Shown: positions 44,205 to 53,942, numbered from the stretch's first letter. The stretch: DNA of 64,000 nt from Shewanella sp. VB17 (GCF_013248905.1 NZ_JABRVS010000001.1:2542001-2606000), one strand, 5' to 3'. The notes: generated from the sequence alone by a model not told the origin. Program-made: numbers and translations.

Positions 44205-44448
44205 CCTCAAGATGCAGGATTCAGCATGTCGAGACGAGGTATGAAATTGATGGACTCGTTATTCTCGGCTCGGGCATCCTGCTTCACCCTAGCTCCTGAA
44301 TCCGTTCAGGCGTCATTCAATATTTCATCACGAAGAAAAATGTTGCTTCACGCCATGCCCTACGGGAATAGCCATTGCATTAATCACTGCCTTATTCAGC
44401 TATCCTATGAGGACTCTGAAACGAGCATTTTGAGGTCATTTGGGGATA
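44192..44448. mobile_element. MITE-like element, about 257 bp, with 24-bp inverted ends
   Basis: The ends 44192-44215 and 44425-44448 are inverted copies matching at 21 of 24 positions (core TGACCTCAA). The interior shows no transposase and no credible gene. This is the form of a miniature inverted-repeat element moved by a transposase elsewhere. The left end supplies the last codons and stop of the monooxygenase gene. Confidence 0.72.
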
Positions 44449-44517
44449 CACTATTAAAGGATCAATAAGTGGATTTGGTGTGATCGCAAGGTGAGTGCCA
44501 TATGACTGGAAGTGAGA

Positions 44518-44544
44518 GGACGGCTTTGCAGCAAAAAACCGTCC
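44518..44544 (-). other. Hairpin after the DAHP synthase gene
   Basis: GGACGG pairs with CCGTCC, with an inner TTTGC/GCAAA pairing, 10 bases past the stop of the minus-strand DAHP synthase. No T-run follows, so termination is possible but unproven. Confidence 0.4.
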
Positions 44545-44554
44545 AGTGGTTCAA

Positions 44555-45625
44555 TTATCGGTCTTTGTTGAGCAGTGTTATTCGGGTTCTAGAGGCGCTG
44601 GCTAGTTTTCGAAGTAATGTGACTGAGTCATCCCAATGAAGGCAGGTATCGGTAATGCTCTTACCGTAAACTAATGGTTCGCCCGTTACCACTTTTTGAT
44701 TGCCTTCTTCGATAAAGCTTTCTGCCATAATTCCCGCTATTGCGGTTGAGCCTGCGGTCATCTGTTCGATAATACTATCTGCAACAGCCAGTTGTTGTGT
44801 ATGTTTTTTCTGGCTATTACCGTGGCTGAAATCAATGACCATACGATGAGATACGCCGACATCGCTCAGTTGATTGGCGGCAGTATTAATATCCTCGCTA
44901 TGGTAGTTAGGTTGTTTACCACCACGTAGAATAATATGCCCATATGGGTTACCACTAGTACGGTAAACGGCCATGGCGCCATCTTTGTCTGGAGAGTAAA
45001 AAATATGGGGTTCTTTTGCCGCGCGGACCGCATCGATAGCAATACTGATATTACCATCAGTCCCATTTTTAAACCCGACAGGGCAAGATAAAGCGGATGC
45101 CATTTCACGATGAACTTGACTCTCAGTGGTGCGTGCTCCCACAGCGCCCCATGTGATTAAATCAGCAATATATTGACCGTTCACCATGTCGAGAAACTCA
45201 GTCGCGATGGGTAATTTGAGTTCAGTGATCTCTTGTAATAGTTGACGCGCTAAACGCAGTCCCTTATTTGCATTAAAGCTGCCATCGAGATCGGGATCTG
45301 AAATTAATCCTTTCCAGCCGACTATCGTTCTTGGTTTTTCGAAGTAAACCCGCATGACTATGCAAAGATCGTCTTTTAACTCTTGATGTAAAATGGCGAG
45401 ACGTTTCGCATAATCGATGGCTGCTTTTGTGTCATGAATAGAACAAGGGCCAATAATCACTAACAGTCGTTGATCATTCCCGGTTAAAATGGCTTCTACC
45501 TCACGTCGTTGCTGGATTAAATAATCTGCAGCGTCTTGAGTTAATGGAAATTCTGAAGCTAATTTAGCCGGAGAAATAGCCTTACATAATAAAGTTGAGC
45601 GTAGTTCATCTGTTTTAGTGGTCAT
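44555..45625 (-). CDS. aroH: 3-deoxy-7-phosphoheptulonate (DAHP) synthase, AroF/G/H class
   Basis: The enzyme joins phosphoenolpyruvate and erythrose 4-phosphate, the first step of aromatic amino-acid synthesis. The 356 residues match the class I-alpha enzymes: V-I-I-G-P-C-S-I-H-D, R-V-Y-F-E-K-P-R-T, G-A-V-G-A-R-T-T-E-S, V-I-D-F-S-H-G-N. Which amino acid inhibits it is not clear from motifs. I use aroH because E. coli has the same order, aroH-ppsR beside divergent ppsA. It may be read with ppsR (gap 159 bases). Confidence 0.88.
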   Translation of the reverse strand: MTTKTDELRSTLLCKAISPAKLASEFPLTQDAADYLIQQRREVEAILTGNDQRLLVIIGPCSIHDTKAAIDYAKRLAILHQELKDDLCIVMRVYFEKPRTIVGWKGLISDPDLDGSFNANKGLRLARQLLQEITELKLPIATEFLDMVNGQYIADLITWGAVGARTTESQVHREMASALSCPVGFKNGTDGNISIAIDAVRAAKEPHIFYSPDKDGAMAVYRTSGNPYGHIILRGGKQPNYHSEDINTAANQLSDVGVSHRMVIDFSHGNSQKKHTQQLAVADSIIEQMTAGSTAIAGIMAESFIEEGNQKVVTGEPLVYGKSITDTCLHWDDSVTLLRKLASASRTRITLLNKDR

Positions 45626-45784
45626 TCATTATACCGATCGTTCGTGTGGGCATTTTGCCTGCTTGTGCCTGATTATAACGAATCTTAATGAGATCTGCAG
45701 TGCTTCACGTTGAAAAATAGCCATGTAAGCTGTTTTTTTAAATAGTCACGTCAGGGGACTGACTTGCTCGGAACAATAATGCCG

Positions 45785-46597
45785 CTAAAACATGTGTCGT
45801 TCCAGGCCTGTCATCGCCAAAATTTTTGTGGCAATTTCTTCAACTGAATGGTAAGTGGTGTTGACAAATGGGATCCGTTCACGCCTATACATCATTTCTA
45901 CTTCTTTAACTTCGATACGGCATTGCCTTAATGAAGAATACCGGCTGTTTTCCATACGGCTTTGACGGATCTCATGCAAACGAACAGGATCAATGGTTAA
46001 ACCAAAGAGTTTGCTCTTATTGTTTTTTAGTTCGTCTGGCAGTTGTAGGTTATCCATATCATCCTCGACAAAAGGATAATTGGCGGCTTTGATACCAAAT
46101 TGCATAGAAAGGTAGAGACTACTGGGAGTCTTGCCACAGCGAGATACACCTAATAGGACCAAATCGGCTTTGTCGATATTTTTTAATGTCTGGCCATCAT
46201 CATTATCCATGGTGTAATTAATAGCATTGATACGCGCTTCATAGCTTGCATTCATGTTGCCGTGAGTGCGATGAACAATAGGTGAGGCTTTGATGCCTAA
46301 TTGTTGCTCTAATGGAGCGACAAAAGTGTTTAAAAAGTCATAATCTAGTCCTTCACTACTGTAGATAATGTTACGGATCTCCGCTTTTACGATAGAATGG
46401 AACACCAAAGGGCGTTCACCTGTGGTAATAAAACAATCATCAATTTGGGCTTTTATTTCATTTGCTTTAGATTCTGTTTCAACAAATGGAATTGTAAGCG
46501 ATTCAAATTCAATAGGAAACTGTGATAAAACCGCATGCCCGAATACTTCTGCTGTGATTGCCGTTCCATCTGAAATATAAAATACTTTACGTAACAT
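45785..46597 (-). CDS. ppsR: PEP synthase regulatory kinase/pyrophosphorylase PpsR (YdiA)
   Basis: PpsR phosphorylates a threonine of PEP synthase with ADP to switch it off and reverses this with phosphate. The 270 residues have the DUF299 start (V-F-Y-I-S-D-G-T-A-I-T-A) and the nucleotide loop G-V-S-R-C-G-K-T-P-S-S at 150-160. I choose the ATG at 46597 because AAGAGGT stands 5 bases before it and the conserved N-terminus begins there; a longer reading to 46750 overlaps ppsA. It is divergent from its target ppsA. Confidence 0.94.
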   Translation of the reverse strand: MLRKVFYISDGTAITAEVFGHAVLSQFPIEFESLTIPFVETESKANEIKAQIDDCFITTGERPLVFHSIVKAEIRNIIYSSEGLDYDFLNTFVAPLEQQLGIKASPIVHRTHGNMNASYEARINAINYTMDNDDGQTLKNIDKADLVLLGVSRCGKTPSSLYLSMQFGIKAANYPFVEDDMDNLQLPDELKNNKSKLFGLTIDPVRLHEIRQSRMENSRYSSLRQCRIEVKEVEMMYRRERIPFVNTTYHSVEEIATKILAMTGLERHMF

Positions 46598-46610
46598 TTT
46601 GACCTCTTCT

Positions 46611-46625
46611 TGTAATAATATTACA
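46611..46625. promoter_or_regulatory. HexR-like operator between ppsR and ppsA
   Basis: TGTAATAATATTACA is an inverted repeat with TGTAAT/ATTACA arms and a 3-base spacer; it fits the HexR consensus described for Shewanella (TGTAATNNNATTACA). HexR represses glycolytic genes and activates ppsA there. The site is about 100 bases upstream of the ppsA start and 13 bases upstream of the ppsR ATG. Confidence 0.75.
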
Positions 46626-46723
46626 AATAAATTTATAGATTTACGTGTGTAGTGCTGGAGTGTAAAATGCCATAGCTCTGATGTGAAGGGGCAACACTGA
46701 AATAAACTTGCGGAGATAGAACT

Positions 46724-49093
46724 GTGCAGCAATATGTACTCTGGTATCAAGAATTAGGCATGGGTGACGTTAACAAGGTTGGCGGTAAAAACGCTTCTCT
46801 TGGAGAGATGATTAGTAATTTATCTAATGCAGGAGTCCAAGTCCCAGGTGGTTATGCGACGACCTCTTATGCGTTCAATGAATTTCTTGAACAAAGTGGG
46901 CTTAACCAGAAGATATACGACATACTCGATGTGTTAGATGTAGATGACGTGAATGCACTCGCTACAGCCGGTGCACAGATTAGACAATGGGTTATCGATA
47001 CGCCATTTCATAGTACATTTGAGCAAGCGGTTCATGATGCTTATAATAAATTGTCTTCTGAGACCAAAGATGCCTCATTTGCAGTTCGTTCTTCAGCCAC
47101 TGCAGAAGATATGCCTGATGCGTCATTTGCTGGTCAGCAAGAAACATTCCTGAACGTTAAGGGATATGATGCGGTACTGATTGCGATTAAGCATGTTTTT
47201 GCTTCTTTGTTTAATGATCGTGCAATCTCTTATCGTGTTCACCAAGGGTACGACCATAAAGGTGTTGCTTTATCTGCGGGTATCCAACGTATGGTTCGTT
47301 CCGATACAGCGGCCTCTGGTGTGATGTTTACCATGGATACTGAGTCTGGTAACAATGATGTGGTTTTTATTACTTCATCATTTGGTCTCGGTGAAATGGT
47401 GGTTCAGGGGGCGGTTAACCCAGATGAATTTTACGTTCATAAGCCAAGTTTAGTCTCAGGTCATAAAGCGGTTGTACGCCGTAATATTGGCAGTAAGCTC
47501 ATTCAAATGGTTTATTCGGACGATCTTGAACACGGCAAACAAGTTAAAATTGAAGATATCGCTGCTGATAAGCGTCGTGAATTTTCAATCAATGATGCTG
47601 AAGTGATGGAGCTTGCTAAGCAAGCGATGGTCATCGAAAAGCATTATGGTCGTGCAATGGATATCGAATGGGCTAAAGATGGTAATGATGGTAAGCTTTA
47701 TATCGTTCAAGCCCGTCCAGAAACCGTGCGTTCTCGTGAAGATGTGCAACTGATTGAGCGCTATCATCTCCATACTAAGAGCGATGTTATTTCTGAAGGC
47801 CGTGCGATCGGTCATAAAATTGGCAGTGGTGTTGCTAAGGTTTTATCATCCATTGCGGATATGGACCAAATTGAAGACGGTGATGTACTCGTGACTGACA
47901 TGACAGATCCTGATTGGGAACCTATCATGAAGCGCGCAAGCGCGATTGTGACCAACCGAGGTGGACGTACTTGTCATGCAGCGATTATTGCTCGTGAATT
48001 AGGTGTGCCTGCCGTCGTAGGTTGTGGTGATGTCACTGAACACATTAAGACAGGCCAACAAGTGACAGTGTCTTGTGCTGAAGGCGATACTGGTTTCATT
48101 TATGATGGGATCCAAGCGTTTGATGTTGTTCGTTCTCGTGTTGATTCAATGCCTGCACTGCCGATTAAAATCATGATGAATGTCGGTAATCCAGATAGAG
48201 CATTCGATTTTGCTCGCTTGCCTAATGAAGGTGTGGGTTTAGCACGTTTGGAATTCATCATTAATCGCATGATTGGTATTCATCCTAAAGCCCTGCTTGA
48301 GTTTGATAAGCAAGATGCGGCACTGCAGGCTGAAATACATGAAATGATTGCGGGTTATTCATCGCCTGTTGAATTCTACATTGCTCGTCTTGTTGAAGGA
48401 ATGGCGACGATTGCCTCAGCTTTCTTCCCAAAGAAAGTGATTATTCGAATGTCTGACTTTAAGTCAAACGAATATGCTAATTTGGTTGGTGGTGACAAGT
48501 ACGAGCCTGAGGAAGAAAACCCAATGTTGGGTTTCCGTGGTGCAAGCCGTTATATTTCTGAATCGTTCCGTGATTGTTTCGCCCTTGAGTGTGAAGCGAT
48601 TAAACGTGTTCGTAATGAGATGGGCTTAACCAATGTTGAAATCATGATCCCATTCGTCCGTACTGTGGGTGAAGCAGAGCAGGTCATTGAGTTACTTAAA
48701 GAAGAAGGTTTAGAGCGCGGTAAAGATGGCCTCCGTGTCATTATGATGTGTGAATTACCATCAAATGCATTGCTGGCTGATCAATTCCTTGAGCACTTCG
48801 ATGGTTTCTCTATCGGTTCAAATGATTTAACTCAGTTAACCTTAGGTTTAGACCGTGACTCAGGTATTATTAGTCATCTGTTTGATGAGCGTAATGATGC
48901 TGTGAAGGCATTATTGTCCATGGCCATTAAAGCGGCTAAAGCCAAAGGTGCCTATGTGGGTATTTGTGGTCAAGGCCCATCAGATCATGCTGATTTTGCA
49001 GCGTGGTTAGTAGAGCAGGGGATTGATACAGTATCGCTAAATCCTGATACGGTTATTGATACTTGGCTATATTTAGGTAAAGAACACGCTTAA
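46724..49093 (+). CDS. ppsA: Phosphoenolpyruvate synthase PpsA
   Basis: PpsA makes phosphoenolpyruvate from pyruvate and ATP, required for growth on lactate, pyruvate or amino acids. The 789-residue protein has the N-terminal ATP-binding part (G-G-K-N-A-S-L-G-E-M; F-A-V-R-S-S-A-T-A-E-D), the phosphohistidine domain with H418 in G-G-R-T-C-H-A-A-I-I-A, and the PEP-binding barrel (G-S-N-D-L-T-Q-L-T-L-G). The regulatory Thr in R-T-C-H is the PpsR target in this family. It starts with GTG, preceded by GCGGAGATAGAACT. Confidence 0.96.
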   Translation: MQQYVLWYQELGMGDVNKVGGKNASLGEMISNLSNAGVQVPGGYATTSYAFNEFLEQSGLNQKIYDILDVLDVDDVNALATAGAQIRQWVIDTPFHSTFEQAVHDAYNKLSSETKDASFAVRSSATAEDMPDASFAGQQETFLNVKGYDAVLIAIKHVFASLFNDRAISYRVHQGYDHKGVALSAGIQRMVRSDTAASGVMFTMDTESGNNDVVFITSSFGLGEMVVQGAVNPDEFYVHKPSLVSGHKAVVRRNIGSKLIQMVYSDDLEHGKQVKIEDIAADKRREFSINDAEVMELAKQAMVIEKHYGRAMDIEWAKDGNDGKLYIVQARPETVRSREDVQLIERYHLHTKSDVISEGRAIGHKIGSGVAKVLSSIADMDQIEDGDVLVTDMTDPDWEPIMKRASAIVTNRGGRTCHAAIIARELGVPAVVGCGDVTEHIKTGQQVTVSCAEGDTGFIYDGIQAFDVVRSRVDSMPALPIKIMMNVGNPDRAFDFARLPNEGVGLARLEFIINRMIGIHPKALLEFDKQDAALQAEIHEMIAGYSSPVEFYIARLVEGMATIASAFFPKKVIIRMSDFKSNEYANLVGGDKYEPEEENPMLGFRGASRYISESFRDCFALECEAIKRVRNEMGLTNVEIMIPFVRTVGEAEQVIELLKEEGLERGKDGLRVIMMCELPSNALLADQFLEHFDGFSIGSNDLTQLTLGLDRDSGIISHLFDERNDAVKALLSMAIKAAKAKGAYVGICGQGPSDHADFAAWLVEQGIDTVSLNPDTVIDTWLYLGKEHA

Positions 49094-49125
49094 TTGTTCT
49101 TGAAATAGAATAAGCTAATCATAAA

Positions 49126-49151
49126 AGTCGCTATTTAGCGGCTTTTTTTTT
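49126..49151 (+). terminator. Rho-independent terminator after ppsA
   Basis: AGTCGCT pairs with AGCGGCT (one G-U) around ATTT, followed by nine T residues, 33 bases after the ppsA stop. It is a classical strong terminator. Confidence 0.9.
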
Positions 49152-49191
49152 GTTTATACTAGTCGGCCAAGAAAATAAGATAGAAACTGAT

Positions 49192-52100
49192 ATGCTGCCC
49201 ATTGTGAAGTTGCCAAAATTATCACACACACAAACACTTGAACCTGTGTACCACTCTTTTCTTGAGGTGCTTGAGCAAAGCCACTTTTGCGGTGATATCG
49301 ATAAACGTTATAGCGCTCGTGTGGTGCAAGCGACGGATAATTCTGTTTATCAGTTTTTACCTCAAGCGGTGATTTATCCTAGCAGCCAGCAAGATGTCAG
49401 TGTGGTACTTTCGTTGGCGGCTAAGCCTGAGTTTGATAAAGTGGTGTTCAGTGCTCGTGGCGGGGGGACAGGCACTAATGGTCAATCTTTGACTCATGGG
49501 CTTATTTTAGATCTATCCCGTTATTTGAATCAGGTTATAGAGATTAATCCCCAAGAAGGTTGGGTTAAGGTCCAAGCTGGAGTGGTCAAAGATGCGTTAA
49601 ATGATGCACTGCGTCCTCATGGTTTTTTCTTTAGTCCTGATCTTTCTACGTCCAATAGAGCGACCATAGGTGGCATGATCAATACCGATGCTTCAGGTGC
49701 TGGATCGCTGGTTTACGGCAAAACATCTGATCATGTGTTAGCTTTGTCGAGTGTGCTTTATGATGGCAGTGTACTTGATACAGAGGTGATATCTCTAGAG
49801 GGACTTAATCATGTAGACACTGTGGTCAAGCACCCACTTGGACAGAAGTTAATTCGAGAAGTTGCGTCACTTTGTCGAGAAAATCGTTCAGAAATAGACC
49901 GTAAATTCCCTGTTCTCAATCGTTTTTTGACTGGTTATGATCTTAAACATGTGTGGAATGATGAGTTAACAGAGTTTAATTTATCCCGTATTTTGACTGG
50001 CTCAGAAGGTACACTTGCGGTTGTTACCGAGGCGAAACTCAATATCACGCCGCTGCCTAACGTACGCATGATGATTAATCTTAAATATGATTCATTTGAA
50101 TCGGCTTTGAGGCATGCGCCTGATTTAGTTAAGGCTAAAGCGACCGTTGTTGAAACCGTAGACTCAACAGTATTGAACTTGGCTAAGCAAGATATTATTT
50201 GGCATTCAGTGTCAGCGCTTATTAAACCGGTATCGGGTGGCATTATCGATGGGCTTAATATGGTGGAGTTTGCGGGAGAAAAAGAAGAGGTTGAAGGCAG
50301 AGTGGCGGAATTGACCGCGGTATTAAGCGCTCAAGTCGAACAAGCTAATGGTGGGTTATTAGGTTATCAAGTGACGAGTGATAAACACAGCATCAATATG
50401 ATCTATGCAATGCGTAAAAAAGCGGTCGGGTTATTGGGGGCAAGTAAAGGTCGTCGTAAGCCTATTGCTTTTGCTGAGGATACCGCTGTACCACCGGAAA
50501 AACTAGCAGATTTCATTATGGAATTTAGAGCATTACTCGATAGTCATCAACTTCAATACGGCATGTTTGGTCATGTGGACGCAGGGGTACTTCACGTTAG
50601 GCCCGCATTGGATATGTGTGATATTAATGATGAAAAACTACTGAAGACGGTGTCAGATCAGGTGGCTGCTCTAACGCTTAAATACGGTGGCTTAATGTGG
50701 GGGGAACATGGTAAAGGGGTGCGGGGTGAATATGGCCCAGCAGTGTTTGGTACTAAACTCTATGGCGTACTCGAGGAGATTAAAGGCTTATTCGATCCTC
50801 ATAATAAGCTCAATCCAGGTAAGCTGGTGGCACCTAAAGGGACTGGGGCACTTATTTATAATGTTGATAGTGCCAAAAGAGGCAGTTTCGATAGACAGAT
50901 ACCCATTAACACGCGTGAAGTATTTCCTGATGTCATGAACTGTAATGGCAATGGTATGTGCTTTAATTATAGTGCCTATTCACCTATGTGTCCCTCTTTT
51001 AAAGTCACTGGGGATAGAGTGCAGTCGCCTAAAGGTCGTGCAGGTCTTATGCGTGAGTGGTTGCGTTTACTTGAAGTTGAAGGTGTCGATGTTAATGAGT
51101 TGGCTAAGGCTAAAAATTTAGGGTTACTGCAACGCGCCCAAAATAGTTTAAAAATGAGCCGTGAATATGATTATTCTCATGAAGTGATGGAATCGCTAAA
51201 AGGGTGTTTGGCTTGTAAGTCTTGCTCGTCTCAATGTCCGGTGAAAGTGGATGTGCCTAAGTTCAGGGCGCAGTTTTTTAATATTTACTACCAAAGGTAT
51301 TTACGCCCAGCGACAGACTATTTAGTCGCTGGTATCGAAGATGCCTTACCCTTAATGGCAAAAGTACCTAGATTAACCAATTTCGTTTCTCAACACCCTT
51401 TTAGCCAATGGATAATTAAAAAGTCCTTGGGTTATGTCGATGCACCTGCATTGTCAGTTCCTACGCTGAAACAGCAGTTAGATGGACACAGTAGTCGTGG
51501 TTACGATCTCGAAGCATTAGAAAATATTCCAGACGTTGAAAGAAATAAATATGTGCTGGTGGTGCAAGATCCATTTAACAGCTATTACGAAGCCGATACG
51601 GTGTACCATTTTATTCAGTTAATTGAAAAAATGGGCTTTAAGCCGATTCTATTGCCATTCAAACCTAATGGAAAGCCTATTCATGTTAAAGGTTTTTTAG
51701 ATAAATTTGCTAAAACAGCCAAATCATCAGCTGATTTTTTCGCTAAGGTGCATAAACTGAATATTCCCATGGTGGGTGTTGACCCTGCCATGGTGCTCTG
51801 TTATCGAGATGAGTATCGCGAAGTGTTAGGTGATGGCTATGATTTTGATGTGAAACTGGCGAATGAGTGGTTATTAGATGCAATCAAAAGCGTTAAAAAT
51901 AGTCAGCAATCCCATGGGACTAAACCTGAGTTTACCTGGTTTAGTCACTGTAGCGAATCGACAGCAAAACCAAATACTGGCAATGAGTGGCAACAAATAT
52001 TTGCACATTTCGGGGCTCAATTACATGCCGTTAATCTAGGCTGCTGTGGTATGGCTGGAACCTATGGTCATGAATTAGATAATCAACAACGTTCTCGTGA

Positions 52101-52257
52101 TCTTTTCGACATGTCTTGGGAGAAAAAATTAAGTGATTTACCTCCGGCGCAGATATTGGTTTCGGGCTATTCTTGTCGAAGTCAAGTAAAGCGTTTTGGG
52201 GGCTTTAAGCCTAGACATCCAGTGGAAGCTTTACTGAGTTTGCTTGAGTTTTCATGA
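49192..52257 (+). CDS. ydiJ: FAD-linked, Fe-S cluster oxidoreductase, YdiJ-like
   Basis: The 1021 residues comprise an FAD-binding type 4 domain (R-G-G-G-T-G-T-N-G-Q-S-L; G-S-E-G-T-L-A-V-V-T-E-A), a C-terminal FAD oxidase domain, a ferredoxin-like pair of cysteine clusters (C-N-G-N-G-M-C and C-L-A-C-K-S-C-S-S-Q-C-P) and a CCG domain ending in L-G-C-C-G-M-A-G. The size and order match E. coli YdiJ (1018), related to D-lactate/D-2-hydroxyacid dehydrogenases (D-2-hydroxyglutarate in some reports). I start at the ATG giving M-L-P-I-V-K-L-P; an upstream TTG overlaps the ppsA terminator. Confidence 0.9.
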   Translation: MLPIVKLPKLSHTQTLEPVYHSFLEVLEQSHFCGDIDKRYSARVVQATDNSVYQFLPQAVIYPSSQQDVSVVLSLAAKPEFDKVVFSARGGGTGTNGQSLTHGLILDLSRYLNQVIEINPQEGWVKVQAGVVKDALNDALRPHGFFFSPDLSTSNRATIGGMINTDASGAGSLVYGKTSDHVLALSSVLYDGSVLDTEVISLEGLNHVDTVVKHPLGQKLIREVASLCRENRSEIDRKFPVLNRFLTGYDLKHVWNDELTEFNLSRILTGSEGTLAVVTEAKLNITPLPNVRMMINLKYDSFESALRHAPDLVKAKATVVETVDSTVLNLAKQDIIWHSVSALIKPVSGGIIDGLNMVEFAGEKEEVEGRVAELTAVLSAQVEQANGGLLGYQVTSDKHSINMIYAMRKKAVGLLGASKGRRKPIAFAEDTAVPPEKLADFIMEFRALLDSHQLQYGMFGHVDAGVLHVRPALDMCDINDEKLLKTVSDQVAALTLKYGGLMWGEHGKGVRGEYGPAVFGTKLYGVLEEIKGLFDPHNKLNPGKLVAPKGTGALIYNVDSAKRGSFDRQIPINTREVFPDVMNCNGNGMCFNYSAYSPMCPSFKVTGDRVQSPKGRAGLMREWLRLLEVEGVDVNELAKAKNLGLLQRAQNSLKMSREYDYSHEVMESLKGCLACKSCSSQCPVKVDVPKFRAQFFNIYYQRYLRPATDYLVAGIEDALPLMAKVPRLTNFVSQHPFSQWIIKKSLGYVDAPALSVPTLKQQLDGHSSRGYDLEALENIPDVERNKYVLVVQDPFNSYYEADTVYHFIQLIEKMGFKPILLPFKPNGKPIHVKGFLDKFAKTAKSSADFFAKVHKLNIPMVGVDPAMVLCYRDEYREVLGDGYDFDVKLANEWLLDAIKSVKNSQQSHGTKPEFTWFSHCSESTAKPNTGNEWQQIFAHFGAQLHAVNLGCCGMAGTYGHELDNQQRSRDLFDMSWEKKLSDLPPAQILVSGYSCRSQVKRFGGFKPRHPVEALLSLLEFS

Positions 52258-52310
52258 TCACTTGTTGAGTACCGAGTGTATTTTTTAGGGGGCAATATTG
52301 AGGATCGAGT

Positions 52311-52754
52311 ATGAGCGATAACAACACGTTAATACAACAGCATCTGGCTAGGTTAGACAAGCGAGCTGAGTTGTGTTCAGAAGACGTATTGTTCAAGATC
52401 GATGCACAAGGTGATTGGTTCTATGTTGATGAAATACTACCGGTTAAATTTGCGCGCTTGTTTGCGTCGATTCTTAATAATATTAACGGTGAGTATTTTC
52501 TGATCACACCAGTTGAAAAATTGAAGGTTAAGGTATCTGGACATGCATTAAGCATTGTGGATTATCACTGCTTCGAGGCTGGAGGGATTGAAGTGACCAC
52601 CTCATTACAGACTCGCCATAAGTTGGTTGATGTCGCTGCTTTTAACGTGAATGATGAAGAGATTTATGCGGTAGTCGAAAGAGGCATGACAGCAAAATTA
52701 GGTCGAGCATGTTATTATCGTTTTATTAATGAGTTCATGGTGGATGATTATTAA
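52311..52754 (+). CDS. DUF1285 family protein
   Basis: The 147-residue protein fits DUF1285: F-K-I-D-A-Q-G-D-W-F-Y-V-D, then K-F-A-R-L-F-A-S-I-L, then Y-F-L-I-T-P-V-E-K-L-K-V-K-V. It has no signal peptide or membrane segment and no established function. GAGGATCGAGT precedes the ATG. It lies 53 bases after ydiJ on the same strand and may share its transcript. Confidence 0.82.
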   Translation: MSDNNTLIQQHLARLDKRAELCSEDVLFKIDAQGDWFYVDEILPVKFARLFASILNNINGEYFLITPVEKLKVKVSGHALSIVDYHCFEAGGIEVTTSLQTRHKLVDVAAFNVNDEEIYAVVERGMTAKLGRACYYRFINEFMVDDY

Positions 52755-52868
52755 AGTTTTGATATTTAAAGGTTTATATTTTAAAGGCTAATTAGTTACC
52801 AGTATTGCTAGTTTCTTGTGAACTAAGTGGTAATATTAAATGAGGTACTTATAGTGTGGAGATGCTGA

Positions 52869-53288
52869 TTGAAACAGTCGGAAAGTTTAGGTTATCTGGT
52901 TTCTCATTTGAATATCGATTTACAACATGCACTAGATCAGAAGCTCAAGCGATACCAGTTAGACATTAAGTTGTGGCCGGTTCTTTTTGCACTATGGCAA
53001 GAGGAAGGGATCACCCAGACTGAACTTTCTAAGCGTTGTGATGTCGCGAATTACACCATGACGCGTCTTTTGGATCAACTCCAAACACAAGGCTTGATCA
53101 CTCGACATCAAGAAGCCGATAATCGTCGTGCTTTTCAGATCTTACTGACCAACTCAGGTAAAGCGTTAGAACAAGATCTGATTGTTGAAGCCGAACGTGT
53201 GAATGAACACTTCTTAGCAAATCTCTCCATTGAAGAGCAATGTGTTTTTGTGGCATTACTGAATAAAATAAACCGCTTCCCAGTATAA
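52869..53288 (+). CDS. MarR-family transcription regulator
   Basis: The 139 residues form a winged helix-turn-helix of the MarR family: L-G-Y-L-V-S-H-L-N near the start, then I-T-Q-T-E-L-S-K-R-C, Y-T-M-T-R-L-L-D-Q-L and the wing D-N-R-R-A-F-Q-I-L-L-T. Such dimers usually repress a neighbouring efflux or stress gene, but no such target is adjacent. The start is TTG with GGAG 7 bases upstream. Confidence 0.87.
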   Translation: MKQSESLGYLVSHLNIDLQHALDQKLKRYQLDIKLWPVLFALWQEEGITQTELSKRCDVANYTMTRLLDQLQTQGLITRHQEADNRRAFQILLTNSGKALEQDLIVEAERVNEHFLANLSIEEQCVFVALLNKINRFPV

Positions 53289-53465
53289 TATTCATTTGTC
53301 ATTAAACATTTGGGCGAAGCTTGATGGATACTAGGGTCGATAGAAACGAGAATACATACCAAGCTCATCTCTATCTGTCATCATCAGTTGGGTGGAATGG
53401 AGTAAAAAATGAAACTGAATTAATGGAAATCGGCTTAATATTTGCCCAGCTTAATAATGTTAAAA

Positions 53466-53810
53466 TTAATTCAGTAGTAATAACAACAAGCTTGATAATA
53501 TAAAAAACGTGGCTAAATTTTGTAATGATTTTCGACTGCGTAGTAAGCTCCCTTTACCTTGTTTAATGCTCGTAATTAAAAAATTCTTTTTATATATTCG
53601 ACATATCATCAATTCTGATGTCGGATCGATAAGTAATTGAAATTTACAATGATTACCATCATCTAGTTGTATTTTATGTTCACTGCGTTGCCTGAAATTC
53701 AATTTCCTAGACACCATTTTCCCATTGATGTATACCTGTTCTAATCCGCACCAATTACTTGCCTGAAGTTCAATGACATCCTGATTGAGATCATACTTGA
53801 AAGTAACCAT
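53466..53810 (-). CDS. Hypothetical protein with C-terminal hydrophobic tail
   Basis: I do not recognise this 114-residue protein. The first 90 residues are mixed charge and read like a small beta-rich domain (V-I-E-L-Q-A-S-N-W, Q-V-Y-I-N-G-K-M-V-S). The last 15 residues are strongly hydrophobic (F-F-I-L-S-S, then a run of Leu), so it may be a tail-anchored membrane protein. ATG is preceded by AGAGGAAAGCAGT. It stands alone between marR and leucine dehydrogenase. Confidence 0.55.
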   Translation of the reverse strand: MVTFKYDLNQDVIELQASNWCGLEQVYINGKMVSRKLNFRQRSEHKIQLDDGNHCKFQLLIDPTSELMICRIYKKNFLITSIKQGKGSLLRSRKSLQNLATFFILSSLLLLLLN

Positions 53811-53942
53811 ACTGCTTTCCTCTGTAAGGTAACTAGCCTCTAATTCAAGCAGACAAATATGACAATATCCAGTACAAAATGATTAATTTTCTGTGCTAGT
53901 TAACTATCTCTTTGGCAGGCTTGGTAAAATACTTTTTGGCAT

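Noticed and set aside
44226..44468. Open frame of 80 codons after the monooxygenase
   Set aside because: It lies almost wholly inside the MITE-like element and has no ribosome-binding site or protein-like pattern.
53321..53503. Open frame of 60 codons on the plus strand
   Set aside because: Its end overlaps the better supported minus-strand gene at 53466-53810 and it shows no domain or leader.
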